Counted from the stretch's first letter, positions 34,398 to 43,816 are shown. The stretch: DNA of 64,000 nt from an uncultured Collinsella sp. (GCA_900542305.1 UQMU01000006.1:1-64000); one strand, 5' to 3'. Notes: a model not told the origin generated them from the sequence alone. A program made the numbers and translations.

Positions 34398-37199
34398 GTG
34401 GCAAACGAGTACAAGCAGACGATGAATCTGCCCAAAACCGGATTTCCCATGCGTGCCGGTCTTTCCAAGTCCGAGCCAAAGCGACTCAAGGACTGGCAGG
34501 ACAACAAGGTCTACGAGCAAGTTCTAAAGAAGAACGAGGGTCACAAGAAGTTCGTGCTGCACGACGGCCCTCCGTACGCCAACGGCCCGATCCACATCGG
34601 CCACGCCATGAACAAGATCTCCAAGGACATGATCAACCGTTACTGGATGATGCAGGGCTATGAGGTTCCCTATGTTCCCGGTTGGGACTGCCACGGTCAG
34701 CCGATCGAACATAAGGTCGAGGAGAAGCTCGGCACCGAGAAGTTCAACCAGACCTCCACGGCTAAGATCCGCGAGCTTTGCAACAAGTTCGCTGTCGAGA
34801 ACATCGAGCTCCAGAAGGCTGGCTTCCGTCGCCTTGGCGTGCTTGGCGACTGGGACAACCCGTATCTGACGCTCTATCACCAGCATGACGCCGCCGACAT
34901 TGAGGTCTTCAAGGCCATGTTCGACAAGGGCATGATCTATCGCGGCCACAAGCCCGTCCACTGGTGCAAGCACTGCCACACCGCGCTGGCCGAGGCTGAG
35001 ATCGAGTACTCCGACGAGACGAGCCCGTCCATCTTCGTGCGCTTTGAGATGACCTCCAAGCCCGCCGGTCTCGAGAACTTCGACGGCCCGGTCGACTTTA
35101 TCATCTGGACGACCACGCCGTGGACCATCCCCTCCGACCAGGCAGTTTCCCTCAAGCCCGGCGCCGCCTACGTCGCCGTTGAGCACGACGGCCGCGCCGA
35201 GGTCATGCTCGAGGACCTGGCTCCTAAGTGCTGCGAGGAGTTTGGCTGGGAGTACACTCCGGTTATGGTCGACGGCAAGCCCTATGTGGTTCCCGCCGAG
35301 ACCTTCCACCACATCCACTACAAGCAGCCGATCTTCGACGGTGTCGAGGGCGTGGCGCTGCTGGCCGATTACGTCGGTGTCGATGACGGTACCGGTATTG
35401 TCCACAACTCGCCCGGCCACGGCGTCGACGACTACTTTGCCTGCCTCAAGGAGGGCATCACCGACATCTGCATGCCGGTCGATGACGACGGCAAGTTCTA
35501 CACTGGCGAGGAGTTTGGCACCGGTGGCCCCTTCAGCGGTATGGACACCGATGAGGCCAACCCGCACATCATCGAGTTCCTGCGCGAGCGCGGTACCCTA
35601 GTCCTCGAGAAGAAGATCACGCACAGCTATCCGCACTGCTGGCGTTGCAAGCACCCGGTGCTCTTCCGTGCTACCGACCAGTGGTTTGTCTCGATGGACA
35701 AGACCGGTTTGCGCGAGCAGGCTGGCAAAGAGGTCCGCGAGAACGTCAAGTGGTATCCGGCTCACGCGGCCAACCGCATCGGCGCCATGGTCGAGCAGCG
35801 TCCCGACTGGTGCATCAGCCGTCAGCGCAACTGGGGCGTGCCTATCCCCAGCTACACTTGCGCCGACTGCGGCGAGAAGGTCATGAACGACGCCACGCTC
35901 GACGCCGTCATTAAGCTCTTCCACGAGAAGGGCTCCGACGCCTGGTTCACCGACGCTCCCGAGAGTTACCTGGGCGAGGCTTGCGTTTGCCCCAAGTGTG
36001 GCGGCCATCACCTCAAGGCTGATAAGGACATTCTCGACGTGTGGTGGGACTCCGGCGTGTCCTGGAAGGCCGTCTGCGAGTATCGACCCGAGCTTGAGTA
36101 CCCGGCTGACGTGTATCTCGAGGGCTCCGACCAGCATCGCGGTTGGTTCCAGAGCTCGCTGCTCACCTCGGTGGGTGCCAACGGCCATGCTCCGTACAAG
36201 GCGGTCGTCTCGCAGGGCTTCACGCTCGATGGCCAGGGCCGCAAGATGTCCAAGTCGCTCGGCAACGTCATCGACCCCAACAAGGTCTGCGACGAGATGG
36301 GTGCTGACATCATCCGTCTCTGGGTTGCCTCCGTCGACACCAGCTCCGACGTCTCCATCGACCATGAGATTCTCGCTCGTACGTCCGATGCCTATCGTCG
36401 TTTCCGCAACACGCTGCGCTTCTTGCTCTCCGAGCTCGAGGGTCAGTTTGAGCCCGAGACCGACGGCGTCGCCTTTGCCGACCTGCTGCCGCTCGACAAG
36501 CTCATGGTTGCCCGTCTGACCCAGGTCCAGGCCGAGGTCGACGACGCCTACGCCAGCTATGAGTTCCCGCGCGCCTACCGTGCGCTCTATGACTTCGTGG
36601 TTACCGAGCTTTCCAACGTGTATCTCGACGCCCTGAAGGATCGTCTGTACTGCGACAAGCCCGGCTCGCTCGAGCGCCGCAGTGCCCAGACCGTGCTGGC
36701 CGAGCTCTTCTCGATGCTCATGCGCGACCTGCAGCCGATCCTGTCCTATACCGTCGACGAGGCCATGGCATATGCGCCCGCCGGCTGCGTCGATCACCAG
36801 AAGTACGCCGCGCTGCTCGATTGGTACAAGTCGCCCATCACGGTCGACGAGGCCAATGAGTTTGAGGGCGTGCTCGAGGCTTCGCTCGAGCTCCGTAGCG
36901 CCGTGACCAAGGCCCTTGAGGATGCCCGTTCTGCCGGCACCTTCACTAAGAGCCAGCAGGTCCGCGTCAAGGCGGTCGTTCCCGCCGAGATGTACGCGCT
37001 GCTGACCGGTGATAAGGCCGTCGACCTGGCCGAGTTCTACATCGTCTCCGATGTTGAGCTGACCCAGGGCGAGGAACTCTCCGTTGCCATCGAGGCTGCC
37101 GAGGGCGAGTGCTGCGACCGTTGCTGGAACTACCGCACCACCGTTGGCGAGTACAACGGCCACGCTCATATTTGCAAGCGCTGCGCCGATGCTTTGTAG
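34398..37199 (+). CDS. ileS: Isoleucyl-tRNA synthetase
   Basis: IleRS charges tRNA-Ile. The 933-residue class I synthetase has HIGH at 66-69, the CP1 editing domain, KMSKS at about 616-620, an anticodon-binding domain and a C-terminal zinc site (CCDRCW near 905 and CKRC near 926). The bacterial type with the C-terminal zinc finger is the mupirocin-sensitive class as a rule. GTG start after GAAAGGGG. Expression is controlled by the T-box leader directly upstream. Confidence 0.97.
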   Translation: MANEYKQTMNLPKTGFPMRAGLSKSEPKRLKDWQDNKVYEQVLKKNEGHKKFVLHDGPPYANGPIHIGHAMNKISKDMINRYWMMQGYEVPYVPGWDCHGQPIEHKVEEKLGTEKFNQTSTAKIRELCNKFAVENIELQKAGFRRLGVLGDWDNPYLTLYHQHDAADIEVFKAMFDKGMIYRGHKPVHWCKHCHTALAEAEIEYSDETSPSIFVRFEMTSKPAGLENFDGPVDFIIWTTTPWTIPSDQAVSLKPGAAYVAVEHDGRAEVMLEDLAPKCCEEFGWEYTPVMVDGKPYVVPAETFHHIHYKQPIFDGVEGVALLADYVGVDDGTGIVHNSPGHGVDDYFACLKEGITDICMPVDDDGKFYTGEEFGTGGPFSGMDTDEANPHIIEFLRERGTLVLEKKITHSYPHCWRCKHPVLFRATDQWFVSMDKTGLREQAGKEVRENVKWYPAHAANRIGAMVEQRPDWCISRQRNWGVPIPSYTCADCGEKVMNDATLDAVIKLFHEKGSDAWFTDAPESYLGEACVCPKCGGHHLKADKDILDVWWDSGVSWKAVCEYRPELEYPADVYLEGSDQHRGWFQSSLLTSVGANGHAPYKAVVSQGFTLDGQGRKMSKSLGNVIDPNKVCDEMGADIIRLWVASVDTSSDVSIDHEILARTSDAYRRFRNTLRFLLSELEGQFEPETDGVAFADLLPLDKLMVARLTQVQAEVDDAYASYEFPRAYRALYDFVVTELSNVYLDALKDRLYCDKPGSLERRSAQTVLAELFSMLMRDLQPILSYTVDEAMAYAPAGCVDHQKYAALLDWYKSPITVDEANEFEGVLEASLELRSAVTKALEDARSAGTFTKSQQVRVKAVVPAEMYALLTGDKAVDLAEFYIVSDVELTQGEELSVAIEAAEGECCDRCWNYRTTVGEYNGHAHICKRCADAL

Positions 37200-37229
37200 G
37201 TTACGGCGTTCGTAGAACGCCGTAACCTA
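37197..37229 (+). terminator. Hairpin enclosing the ileS stop codon
   Basis: A perfect 15-bp stem begins at the TAG stop itself (37197-37211) and pairs with 37215-37229, loop GTA. No T tract follows, so it may protect the 3' end or need another factor to terminate. Confidence 0.5.
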
Positions 37230-37239
37230 CCGACGCTGC

Positions 37240-37337
37240 AAACGCCCCTAAGCGGCAATCTGACGTTCAATCGTCGGTCGCGTACCAAAGTACGCTTCCC
37301 TCCTCTTTCACGTCACCTTGCTCGCTTAGGGACGTTT
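37240..37337. repeat. Structured non-coding element in the ileS-lspA gap
   Basis: Outer arms (37240-37254 with 37323-37337) match at 14 of 15 positions around CCCCTAAGCG/CGCTTAGGG. Nested inside are TGACGT/ACGTCA (37261-37266 with 37310-37315) and a hairpin GCGTAC-CAAA-GTACGC (37280-37295). This three-level structure fills part of the 373-base gap between ileS and lspA, where no coding frame of merit exists. It may be a palindromic intergenic repeat or a structured RNA. Confidence 0.55.
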
Positions 37338-37421
37338 TCGCTGTTGGTGACGATAACGCGGCGTTTCCATTGCTGGAGCTAGAGGCTTTCTTTCGACTTG
37401 CGTTTTTAGTCTAAAGCTATT

Positions 37422-37460
37422 AAGCGACATTCCGTTATTCGGAATGTCGCTTTCGTTTTT
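37422..37460 (+). terminator. Terminator in the ileS-lspA gap
   Basis: AAGCGACATTCCG and CGGAATGTCGCTT form a perfect 13-bp stem (37422-37434 with 37440-37452) with loop TTATT, followed by TCGTTTTT. This is the most convincing end point for ileS transcripts. Confidence 0.8.
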
Positions 37461-37572
37461 AGCTGGCTATTTCGCTTGCGTTGGTGGATATGTCGTGCGT
37501 TCTGCGTATGGCAATATAAGATAGTTCTTTGTATTAAACGTAATTCGATGATCTTGAGGGTAGGGGATTTCT

Positions 37573-38172
37573 TTGGGTCGTGCTGGGGATATGACGCCGC
37601 CTTTGCGCTGGCGGTTAGGTGTTGCTGGTGGGGTGGTGCTGGTTGTGCTGCTTTTTGATCAGTTGACCAAGCTTGCGGTTCGTGCCGTGGGCGATGCACT
37701 GCATGTGACCGTCATCCCCGGCGTGATCGACTTCCTGTTTGTCCGCAATATCGGCGCTGCCTTTAGCATGGGCGAGGGGCATGGCATCGCGTTTGCCGTG
37801 CTGGCGCTGGCGGTCATTGTCGCTATTGCCGTGTACCTCATTCGTGCACCACAGCTCGCCCATCTTGAGGTTGTGGGCATGGCGATGGTTGCGGGCGGTG
37901 CTATCGGCAACGCTATCGATCGTTTGGCCTTTGGCTTCGTGACCGATTTTATTGCCACCACCTTCATCGACTTCCCCGTCTTCAATGTGGCCGATATCGG
38001 CATTACCTTGGGCGTCGTGCTCGCCCTCTTCGGATTCATGTTCTTGAGCCCCGCGGCCCGCGAGGTTGATGCGACTGCCGAGCTCAATGCCCGTGATGAG
38101 GCCCGCGCTAAGCGCAAGGCCAAGCAGCGTGGGGAGCGTGCCCGCAAGATTCGCGAAAGGAATGAGCGTTAA
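37573..38172 (+). CDS. lspA: Lipoprotein signal peptidase (signal peptidase II)
   Basis: LspA cleaves prolipoproteins before the lipidated Cys. The 199-residue protein has four membrane spans and the two catalytic Asp motifs GNAIDR and FNVADIGIT. A basic C-terminal tail of about 40 residues (KRKAKQRGERARKIRERN) extends beyond the core. Start TTG at 37573 has TAGGGGAT 6 bases upstream; an ATG at 37591 is an alternative. Its stop overlaps rluD by one base; lspA-rluD is a common pair. Confidence 0.93.
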   Translation: MGRAGDMTPPLRWRLGVAGGVVLVVLLFDQLTKLAVRAVGDALHVTVIPGVIDFLFVRNIGAAFSMGEGHGIAFAVLALAVIVAIAVYLIRAPQLAHLEVVGMAMVAGGAIGNAIDRLAFGFVTDFIATTFIDFPVFNVADIGITLGVVLALFGFMFLSPAAREVDATAELNARDEARAKRKAKQRGERARKIRERNER

Positions 38173-39185
38173 TGGCCGACATCCATATTCTTGTTGCCGA
38201 CGATTCCGCTGGTCAGCGTCTTGACGCCTATTTGGGCGCCAACGATGGCTGTCCCACGCGCTCTGCCTGCGCGCATCTGATCGAGGGAGGCGCCGTTGCC
38301 GTCAACGGTGAGACTTGTCTCTCTAAAAAGTGCGCCGTACGCGCCGGCGATCGCATCTCGGTCGACTTGCCCGAGCCGCACGACCCGACCGTCGTGATTC
38401 CCGAGGCCATTCCCCTCGATATCCGCTACGAGGACGACTACCTTATCGTGCTCTCCAAGCAGCGGGGCCTGGTGTGCCATCCCGCCCATGGCCACGAGAG
38501 CGGCACCCTTGCGAACGCTCTGGTCTACCACTGCGGCATCGACCATCTTGGTACCGTACAGGGTGAGGACCGCCCCGGGATCGTGCATCGTTTGGATCGC
38601 GATACCTCGGGTCTCATGCTTGCGGCAAAGGACGACGACACGCAGCGCGCGCTTCAAAATCTCATTCGCACGCGCACGCTCGATCGTCGCTATATCACGC
38701 TCGTTCACGGGCACATCGCCATGGACGAGGGCACCATCAATACCGGTATCGCCCGTTCTACGCGCGACCGCGTCAAGATGGCGGTTTCGGACGACCCCTT
38801 TGCCCGTCAGGCCATTACGACCTTTAAAGTCCTCGAGCGCTTCGATTCCACGCGTTTCGACGACGGCTATACGCTCGTCGAGTGCCACCTGTTTACGGGC
38901 CGCACACATCAGATTCGCGTGCATATGCGCCATATCAACCACGCCTGCGTGGGCGATCCGCTCTACGGTAAGTGCGATGCGCGTGCCGATCAGGGTCTGA
39001 CCAGGCAATTCCTTCATTCCTGGCGCGTCGCATTCGACCATCCCGTGACGGGTGAGCGCATCGAATGCCGCGACGAGCTGCCTTGGGATCTTGCTGCGGT
39101 TCTTGACGACCTGGCCCCGCGCTCGCTTGGCCGCACCGCCGCCGGCGACGACATCGTCCCGCAGCTCGGTCTTCTCGAAGCCTAG
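38172..39185 (+). CDS. rluD: RluA/RluD family 23S rRNA pseudouridine synthase
   Basis: The 337-residue protein has an N-terminal S4 RNA-binding domain (SAGQRLDAYLGAN... CSHLIEGG-like) and a catalytic domain with GIVHRLDRDTSGLMLAAK, where the Asp in HRLDRDT is the nucleophile. TGRTHQIRVHMRHI follows. The family modifies 23S rRNA; RluD specificity for U1911/1915/1917 is assumed from similarity and neighbourhood with lspA. Confidence 0.92.
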   Translation: MADIHILVADDSAGQRLDAYLGANDGCPTRSACAHLIEGGAVAVNGETCLSKKCAVRAGDRISVDLPEPHDPTVVIPEAIPLDIRYEDDYLIVLSKQRGLVCHPAHGHESGTLANALVYHCGIDHLGTVQGEDRPGIVHRLDRDTSGLMLAAKDDDTQRALQNLIRTRTLDRRYITLVHGHIAMDEGTINTGIARSTRDRVKMAVSDDPFARQAITTFKVLERFDSTRFDDGYTLVECHLFTGRTHQIRVHMRHINHACVGDPLYGKCDARADQGLTRQFLHSWRVAFDHPVTGERIECRDELPWDLAAVLDDLAPRSLGRTAAGDDIVPQLGLLEA

Positions 39186-39203
39186 CCAGTATTAGGTGGT
39201 TTC

Positions 39204-39233
39204 TTGAACTCGGTAAGCCTGCGGTAAGATATA
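39204..39233 (+). promoter_or_regulatory. Promoter candidate for the glycosyltransferase gene
   Basis: TTGAAC (39204-39209) is followed by an AT-rich -10 region, TAAGATATA (39225-39233). The precise -10 is ambiguous. It is 35 bases before the chosen ATG. Confidence 0.45.
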
Positions 39234-39267
39234 CGATTGTTTACGTTACGCGTTGCTGGGAGCCTGC

Positions 39268-40563
39268 ATGCTCGCCTTTTTACAAACCAACACACCCATC
39301 GTGATCTTCAACCAGATTGTCGTCACGCTGCTCACGGTCTGCTTTCTGTACCAGGTGGTCTTCTTTGTCATTGGCGCTCTTCGTGGCGAGGTCGCGCCTC
39401 CCAAGGCCAAAAAACTCCATCGCTATGCCTTTTTTATCGCGGCGCATAATGAGGAGGCCGTGATCGCCAACCTCGTTCGCTCCATCAAGGACCAGGATTA
39501 TCCGTCCGAGCTCATCGAGGTTTTCGTGGTCGCCGATGCCTGCACCGACAACACGGCGCAGCTCGCGCGCGAGGCCGGTGCCATTGTTTACGAGCGCAAT
39601 GACCTGGCCCGCAAGGGCAAGAGCTGGGTCATGGACTTTGGCTTCGACCGCATTCTCAACGAGTATCCCGACACGTTTGAGGGCTACTTTATCTTCGATG
39701 CCGATAACGTTATCTCCCGCGATTACGTTTCCAAGATGAATGATGCCTTTGACCAGGGCTTCCATGTGGTCACGAGCTATCGCAATTCCAAGAACTTCGG
39801 CAGCTCGTGGATCTCGGCTGCTAATGCCACGTGGTATCTACGCGAGGCGCGCTTCCTCAACAACGCGCGTAATATCTGCAAGACGTCCTGCGCTGTTTCG
39901 GGTTCGGGCTACCTCATCTCCGCCAGCGTTATCGAGGGCATGCACGGTTGGCAGTTCCACACGCTGACCGAGGACATTCAGTTCACCACGTTCTGCGCCA
40001 TTCACGGCATTCGCATTGGCTATGCGCCGGCGGAGTTCTTTGACGAACAACCCGTGACGTTTAAGGCGTCCTGGAAACAGCGCATGCGTTGGACCAAGGG
40101 CTTCTACCAGGTGTTCTTTACTTACGGTAAGCACCTGGTCAAGTCGACCTTCCGCTACCATCGCTTTGCCGCCTACGACATGTTCATGACGATCGCCCCG
40201 GGTATGCTGCTGTCGCTCATCTCGATGCTCGCCAATGCGACGTTCCTGATCGTGGGTGGACTCTCGCACGGCTTTTTGGCTACCGAAGTCGAGATGCAGG
40301 CCTGTGCCGCTTCGCTCATTATGACCTTCGCCATGATGTATCTGACTTTCTTTATCCTGGCGCTGCTCACGACTATCTTTGAGTACAAGCACATTCACTG
40401 CGCGCAAAAGTGGCGTCTGGTGACTAACCTGTTTACCTTCCCGATCTTTATGTTCAGCTATATCCCCATCACGGTGGCCGCGCTGTTCCTGAAGGTCGAC
40501 TGGGTCCCGACGCAGCACGCCGTCAGCGTTACCCTTGACGAGGTCATGCAAGGCGCCAAATAA
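39268..40563 (+). CDS. Membrane family 2 glycosyltransferase, processive (BcsA/NodC-like) type
   Basis: The 431-residue protein has one N-terminal membrane span, then a cytosolic GT-A domain with FFIAAHNEEAVIANLV, the metal site DADN, the catalytic TED motif (HTLTEDIQ) and the QRMRW form of the QxxRW motif typical of processive synthases. Three to four membrane spans follow (about 305-410). It probably makes or exports a surface polysaccharide; the sugar is unknown. The ATG at 39268 follows GGGAG by 6 bases. No other polysaccharide genes are adjacent. Confidence 0.85.
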   Translation: MLAFLQTNTPIVIFNQIVVTLLTVCFLYQVVFFVIGALRGEVAPPKAKKLHRYAFFIAAHNEEAVIANLVRSIKDQDYPSELIEVFVVADACTDNTAQLAREAGAIVYERNDLARKGKSWVMDFGFDRILNEYPDTFEGYFIFDADNVISRDYVSKMNDAFDQGFHVVTSYRNSKNFGSSWISAANATWYLREARFLNNARNICKTSCAVSGSGYLISASVIEGMHGWQFHTLTEDIQFTTFCAIHGIRIGYAPAEFFDEQPVTFKASWKQRMRWTKGFYQVFFTYGKHLVKSTFRYHRFAAYDMFMTIAPGMLLSLISMLANATFLIVGGLSHGFLATEVEMQACAASLIMTFAMMYLTFFILALLTTIFEYKHIHCAQKWRLVTNLFTFPIFMFSYIPITVAALFLKVDWVPTQHAVSVTLDEVMQGAK

Positions 40564-40571
40564 CCACCACC

Positions 40572-40619
40572 AAAACCACCGCAAAGGGGACAGGCACCTT
40601 TGTGGTGGTTTTTGCTTTT
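40572..40619 (+). terminator. Terminator of the glycosyltransferase gene
   Basis: AAAACCACCGCAAAGG pairs with CCTTTGTGGTGGTTTT (one G-U), with GGGACAGGCA-type loop sequence, followed by TTGCTTTT. The stem is closely similar to the one at 32781. Confidence 0.85.
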
Positions 40620-40644
40620 GAGCAGCTGCTCAAGGAGGTTTTCG

Positions 40645-41067
40645 ATGATCTATATCCCGTTTTGGATTTGCATCTTTGCCGGCGTGGCAATTGATGCCCG
40701 AGAGCGACGGTTTCCCAATGGGCTTGCCGGCGCATGTGCCGTGGCGGCGTTGGCGGGCGTTTGGCTCGACCTCGGTTTGAACACAGCGCTTGACCACGCC
40801 GGTCTTGCGGTCATCGTCTACCTTGGCCTTGTGCTTACCGAGTCGCTCTGGCGTAGAGTTCGCCACGCTCCTGGCATTGGCATGGGGGACGTCAAGGCAC
40901 TCTTTGCCCTTTGTACCTTCGATCCCCTGGGCGGCGTTGTCGCGTTTGCGGTTGCGCTCCTGACCCTTGCCGTCGCTTGCCTCATCGCAAAATCGCGCTC
41001 CCTGCCATTGCTCCCGTTTTTAGTGCCGATTTTTGCCATAATCGAGGTCGTGGGCTGCACTTTGTAA
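40645..41067 (+). CDS. Prepilin peptidase-like protein (A24 family, short TadV/CpaA type)
   Basis: The 140-residue membrane protein has four to five hydrophobic segments and both A24 aspartate motifs: AIDARERRFPN near the N-terminus and GIGMGDVKA, the GxGD-type motif. It lacks the N-terminal methylase domain, as in TadV/CpaA. The ATG follows AAGGAGG by 7-8 bases. No pilin, ATPase or other Tad/type IV gene lies in the window, so its substrate is unknown. Confidence 0.78.
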   Translation: MIYIPFWICIFAGVAIDARERRFPNGLAGACAVAALAGVWLDLGLNTALDHAGLAVIVYLGLVLTESLWRRVRHAPGIGMGDVKALFALCTFDPLGGVVAFAVALLTLAVACLIAKSRSLPLLPFLVPIFAIIEVVGCTL

Positions 41068-41098
41068 CCGATTGCGCATCCTTTTTAAGGAGCATGCC

Positions 41099-42346
41099 AT
41101 GGAATCTAATCAAGAAACGGCCGTCATTAAGGCGCGCATGGACCGTATTCCCTCGGCGTTGTCGCCCGAGCTTGTCGAGCGCATTGCCGCCGATCGTGCT
41201 TCGGGCTATATCAACCCGTATCGTTGCAACGATGATCAGGTCATTCGTCGTATTGATCGCGCCGCCGACAAAGGCACGCTTATGCGTCCGGCGTTTATGC
41301 GCGATACCGAAAAGATACTTCATCTTCCGGCGTACACCCGTTATGCAGGCAAAACGCAGGTCTTTAGCTTCCGTAGCAATGATGATCTTTCACGCCGCGG
41401 TTTGCACGTACAGCTTGTCTCCCGCATTGCGCGCGATATCGGTCGCGCCCTGGGGCTCAATTGCGATCTGATCGAGGCGATTGGCCTGGGTCACGACTTG
41501 GGACACACGCCTTTCGGCCATGCCGGCGAGCGCTTCCTCAACGATATCTATCATGAGCGTACGGGGCGTTATTTTTTCCATAACGTGCAGTCGGTTCGCG
41601 TGCTCGACGCGTTGTATGGCCGCAACGTGTCGCTCCAGACGCTCGACGGCGTGCTATGCCATAACGGCGAGTACGAGCAGCGTGTGTTTGAGCTCTCGGA
41701 CATGGGCTCCTTTGACCAGTTTGACCAGACGGTTGAGGATTGCATTGCCACGGGCTATAGCGCAATTGGGCATCTGCGTCCCATGACGCTCGAGGGCTGC
41801 GTCGTTCGCATCTCGGATATTCTTGCCTACGTCGGTCGTGACCGTCAGGATGCGATCGCGGCGGGCCTGCTTTCGCCCGACGCTTTTGATGATGGCCGGG
41901 GCGGTGCCTACAACAGTTGGATCCTCACGCATGCCTCCATCGATATCGTTGAGCACAGCTATGGTAAGCCGCGCATCGAGATGAGCGAGGACCTGTTTGA
42001 GGAAATTCGCCGAGCCAAGCGCGAGAACTACGAGAAGATCTATAGCAAGGGCGGTATCGAAGGCGATTCCGAGGCGGAGCTGCGCGAGGCGTTCGTAAAG
42101 CTCTACGACCGTTGCCTGCGGGATCTAAACAGTGGCGACGAGTCCTCTTACATCTTTAAGCACCATATTTCGCGCATTGAGCAGCAGCTTTCCTACTATG
42201 ATCGCACCTATGCCTGGCAGGACGACAAGGATCAAGCCGTGGTGGATTATATCACGAGCATGACGGACGGTTATTTCTGCGAACTGACGAGCAAGCTGTT
42301 CCCTGGTCTGGAGTTTCCGCACCGTACCTATATTAACGAACGGTAG
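41099..42346 (+). CDS. dgt: Deoxyguanosinetriphosphate triphosphohydrolase-like protein (HD domain)
   Basis: dGTPases release triphosphate from dNTPs. The 415-residue HD-domain protein has the RYAGKTQVF motif of the family, H103 in LSRRGLHVQ, and the signature GLGHDLGHTPFGHAGE with metal-binding His132-Asp133. The ATG at 41099 follows TAAGGAG by 6 bases. In Gram-positives dgt often lies near dnaG or sigma genes; here it precedes rarA. Confidence 0.9.
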   Translation: MESNQETAVIKARMDRIPSALSPELVERIAADRASGYINPYRCNDDQVIRRIDRAADKGTLMRPAFMRDTEKILHLPAYTRYAGKTQVFSFRSNDDLSRRGLHVQLVSRIARDIGRALGLNCDLIEAIGLGHDLGHTPFGHAGERFLNDIYHERTGRYFFHNVQSVRVLDALYGRNVSLQTLDGVLCHNGEYEQRVFELSDMGSFDQFDQTVEDCIATGYSAIGHLRPMTLEGCVVRISDILAYVGRDRQDAIAAGLLSPDAFDDGRGGAYNSWILTHASIDIVEHSYGKPRIEMSEDLFEEIRRAKRENYEKIYSKGGIEGDSEAELREAFVKLYDRCLRDLNSGDESSYIFKHHISRIEQQLSYYDRTYAWQDDKDQAVVDYITSMTDGYFCELTSKLFPGLEFPHRTYINER

Positions 42347-42400
42347 TTCGTATTAATTCGGTATACTGTTAGTGGAAAACGTATTTGATTGATACACGGG

Positions 42401-43756
42401 ATGGCTATGGACGACCTTTTTTCTGCTTCGACGCGCGAGCGTTCCTTTCAGAATGCGCCGCTTGCGGTGCGCATGCGCCCCAATTCGCTCGACGAGTACG
42501 TGGGCCAGCAAAAGGCCGTCGGTAAGGGTTCATGGCTGCGTGCCGCGATCGAGCACGACGTGCTTTCGAGCGTGATTCTGTACGGGCCTGCCGGTACGGG
42601 CAAGACGACGCTGGCCCACATTATCGCCAACCATACCAAGAGCGAGTTTGTCGAGGTCAGCGCCGTCACGGGTACCGTGAAGGACCTGCGTCGCGTGATT
42701 GATGAGGCCAAGACGCGCCTGAATACGTACGACCGTCGCACCATTCTATTTATCGATGAGATTCACCGCTTCTCTAAGTCGCAGCAGGATGCCCTGCTGC
42801 ATGCAGTTGAGAACCGTACCGTCATTATGATTGGCGCTACGACAGAGAACCCGTACTTTGAGGTCAACTCGGCACTGTTGTCGCGCGGGCGCGTGGTGGA
42901 GCTTGAACATCTGAAGGATGAGGATATCGCCACGCTTATTGAGCGTGCGCTCGAGGCACCACAGGGCTTGAACGGAAAGTTCTCGGCCGATGAGGATACG
43001 GTCAAGACCATTTGCACGCTGGCAGCGGGTGACGCTCGCTCGGCGCTCACGACGCTCGAGCTTGCGAGCGAGATTGCCGTTACGCGTCCCGATACCGAGG
43101 GGACGCCAGCGCCGGCGGCGGGGGAGCGCTATCCCATCACCGTGGATGACGTAAAGATTGCCAACCCGCGTCGCGGCTTTACGTATGACAAAAACGGCGA
43201 CATGCACTACGACATCATCAGTGCGTTCATCAAGTCCATGCGTGGCAGCGATCCAGATGCCACCGTCTATTGGCTTGCCCGAATGATCGATGCGGGGGAG
43301 GATCCTAAGTTTATCGCCCGTCGCATTATGATTCATGCTTCTGAGGACGTCGGCAACGCCGATCCGCAGGCGCTTTTGGTGGCACATGCCGCGTTTAAGT
43401 CTGCCGAGGTCATTGGCTATCCCGAGTGCCGTATTAACCTCGCGCAGGCTGCGCTCTATGTTTGTTTGGCGCCTAAGTCCAATGCCTGTGAGGCGTCCAT
43501 TGATGCGGCACTGGCCGATATCCATTCTAGTGGCCTTCGTGAGGTGCCCAGCTATCTGCGCGATCGTCACCGCCCTGGTAGCGATGAGTACGGCGTGTAC
43601 AAGTATCCGCACGATTATCCCGAAGGCTGGGTCGATCAGCGCTACTTGCCCGAAGGCCTGGAGCGTGGTGCCTTTTGGCAGCCTGCCGGCCGCGGCTGGG
43701 AAGAGTGGCGCGTAGAGCAAAGCGAACGTGACCGCAGCGGGAATGCACCGAAGTAG
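42401..43756 (+). CDS. rarA: Replication-associated recombination protein RarA (MgsA)
   Basis: RarA is a clamp-loader-like AAA+ ATPase acting at stalled forks. The 451-residue protein has Walker A GPAGTGKT (62-69), Walker B LFIDEIHRFSKSQQDALL, TENPYFEVNSALLSR and the C-terminal tetramerisation region (RRIMIHASEDVGNADPQAL). The start is the ATG at 42401; a TTG 12 bases earlier is in frame. A possible -10 (TATACT, 42362) lies upstream without a good -35. Confidence 0.93.
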   Translation: MAMDDLFSASTRERSFQNAPLAVRMRPNSLDEYVGQQKAVGKGSWLRAAIEHDVLSSVILYGPAGTGKTTLAHIIANHTKSEFVEVSAVTGTVKDLRRVIDEAKTRLNTYDRRTILFIDEIHRFSKSQQDALLHAVENRTVIMIGATTENPYFEVNSALLSRGRVVELEHLKDEDIATLIERALEAPQGLNGKFSADEDTVKTICTLAAGDARSALTTLELASEIAVTRPDTEGTPAPAAGERYPITVDDVKIANPRRGFTYDKNGDMHYDIISAFIKSMRGSDPDATVYWLARMIDAGEDPKFIARRIMIHASEDVGNADPQALLVAHAAFKSAEVIGYPECRINLAQAALYVCLAPKSNACEASIDAALADIHSSGLREVPSYLRDRHRPGSDEYGVYKYPHDYPEGWVDQRYLPEGLERGAFWQPAGRGWEEWRVEQSERDRSGNAPK

Positions 43757-43798
43757 CTGCTGATAATTTTGTCCCACGTTGCTGCTCTTGGCATGTTC

Positions 43799-43816
43799 GG
43801 TCCCCTTTGGGGTACC
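43799..43816. promoter_or_regulatory. Hairpin/operator-like repeat over the promoter of the sigma-factor operon
   Basis: GGTCCCC-TTT-GGGGTACC (one bulged base) overlaps the possible -10 TACCAT (43813-43818). A -35 TTGGCA lies at 43788 with a long 19-base spacer. It precedes the DUF948/anti-sigma/sigma operon. Confidence 0.4.

Noticed and set aside
34183..34663. Short open frames across the ileS leader
   Set aside because: They cross the T-box structures and overlap the ileS start in other frames; the regulatory reading explains the sequence.
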